A stretch of DNA of 5,102 bases, from assembly GCA_030671645.1 (NCBI GenBank), contig DAOVHV010000092.1, positions 1-5,102 on the forward strand, given 5' to 3'. The stretch comes from a bacterium (GTDB lineage: Bacteria; Bipolaricaulota; Bipolaricaulia; UBA7950; UBA9294). Positions 4,768 through 5,102 of the stretch are shown one piece after another. The position numbers and the translations under genes are program-made. The first letter of the stretch is position 1; every line of letters begins with the position of its first letter. The notes beneath the pieces were generated by a model. That model searched no databases. It was not told where the DNA came from and was given only the letters and a program-made list of their open reading frames with translations.

Positions 4768-5102
4768 ATGCGTACCGGAACGAGCGATCTTCCTCTTCAT
4801 CACGGCCGTGCTCCACGATGGCTCTTTCAGCGGATGACGCAGCTAGCCGGCTCGATTACGGAACTGATCGTGTTGGAGCATGGGGTCTCCGGACTGTTCA
4901 GTCGAATCTCCGACCCGTATTGGTTCCAATCGCTGGGGTGCGTGTTGGGCTTTGACTGGCATTCAAGCGGTGTGACCACCACCACGTGTGGAGCCATCAA
5001 AGAAGGCATCAAGGGGAAGGAAGAAGAATTGGGATTGTTCGTGGCCGGTGGGAAAGGAGCGGCATCCCGTAAAACGCCGATGGAGATCGAATCATGGGGA
5101 GA
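4768..5102 (+). CDS. DUF763 domain protein, N-terminal part (partial)
   Basis: The first 111 codons are in the window and the frame is still open at the edge. MRTGTSDLPLHHGRAPRWLF (1-20), then SDPYWFQSLGCVLGFDWHSS (48-67) and GVTTTTCGAIKEG (68-80), match what I know as the conserved start of the DUF763 family, found in archaea and some bacteria. Its function is not established. Invariant-looking Cys, His, Asp and Trp residues (C58, D63, W64, H65, C74) hint at a metal or catalytic site, but this is only a guess. The ATG at 4768 is favoured because the family starts with this MRTGT motif; in-frame TTG 4747 and GTG 4753 would add unrelated residues and have no ribosome-binding site. GGAG (4763-4766) lies only 1 base before the ATG, too close to work normally. 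The gene is transcribed the same way as clpP but seems to have its own promoter. Confidence 0.85.
   Translation, partial: MRTGTSDLPLHHGRAPRWLFQRMTQLAGSITELIVLEHGVSGLFSRISDPYWFQSLGCVLGFDWHSSGVTTTTCGAIKEGIKGKEEELGLFVAGGKGAASRKTPMEIESWG

Overview
The window is bacterial chromosomal DNA. Shine-Dalgarno sites, sigma70-type promoters, trigger factor and ClpP all point to Bacteria. By eye the GC content is somewhat above half. No gene fixes the phylum. A complete NFACT/RqcH-type protein beside a DUF763 protein (a family I recall mainly from archaea and thermophilic or poorly cultured bacterial lineages) would fit an uncultured lineage, but that is inference. I see no mobile element, CRISPR array or tandem repeat.

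Layout: on the minus strand at the left edge lie the start of a small membrane-anchored protein of unknown function (1-97) and a tRNA-Thr with anticodon CGU (242-313) with its own promoter. Divergent from the tRNA, across only 51 bp, starts a plus-strand pair: an NFACT-family ribosome-associated quality-control factor (rqcH-like, 365-1954), joined by an ATGA stop/start overlap to a small M50 site-2 protease (1951-2637). A 103-bp gap with a clear promoter (perfect TATAAT, 17-bp spacer) leads to a second ATGA-coupled pair, trigger factor (tig, 2741-3994) and clpP (3991-4584). After a 183-bp gap holding a doubtful 32-codon ORF and a cluster of dyad symmetries comes the start of a DUF763 protein (4768 to the window end), apparently expressed from a promoter that gives a leaderless mRNA.

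How the genes may work together: four consecutive plus-strand genes deal with the fate of newly made or damaged proteins. Trigger factor folds nascent chains at the ribosome exit tunnel. RqcH marks chains stuck on 50S subunits with alanine tails. In Bacillus those tails are degraded by ClpXP, whose peptidase subunit is clpP here. The site-2 protease handles membrane substrates. The individual functions are established for these families; that the four genes form one functional unit is inference from their proximity. The less ordinary points are a shortened, degenerate prolyl-isomerase domain in trigger factor, clpP lacking its usual clpX neighbour, the DUF763 gene with a leaderless-type promoter, and the tRNA-Thr placed head-to-head with the rqcH-like gene.
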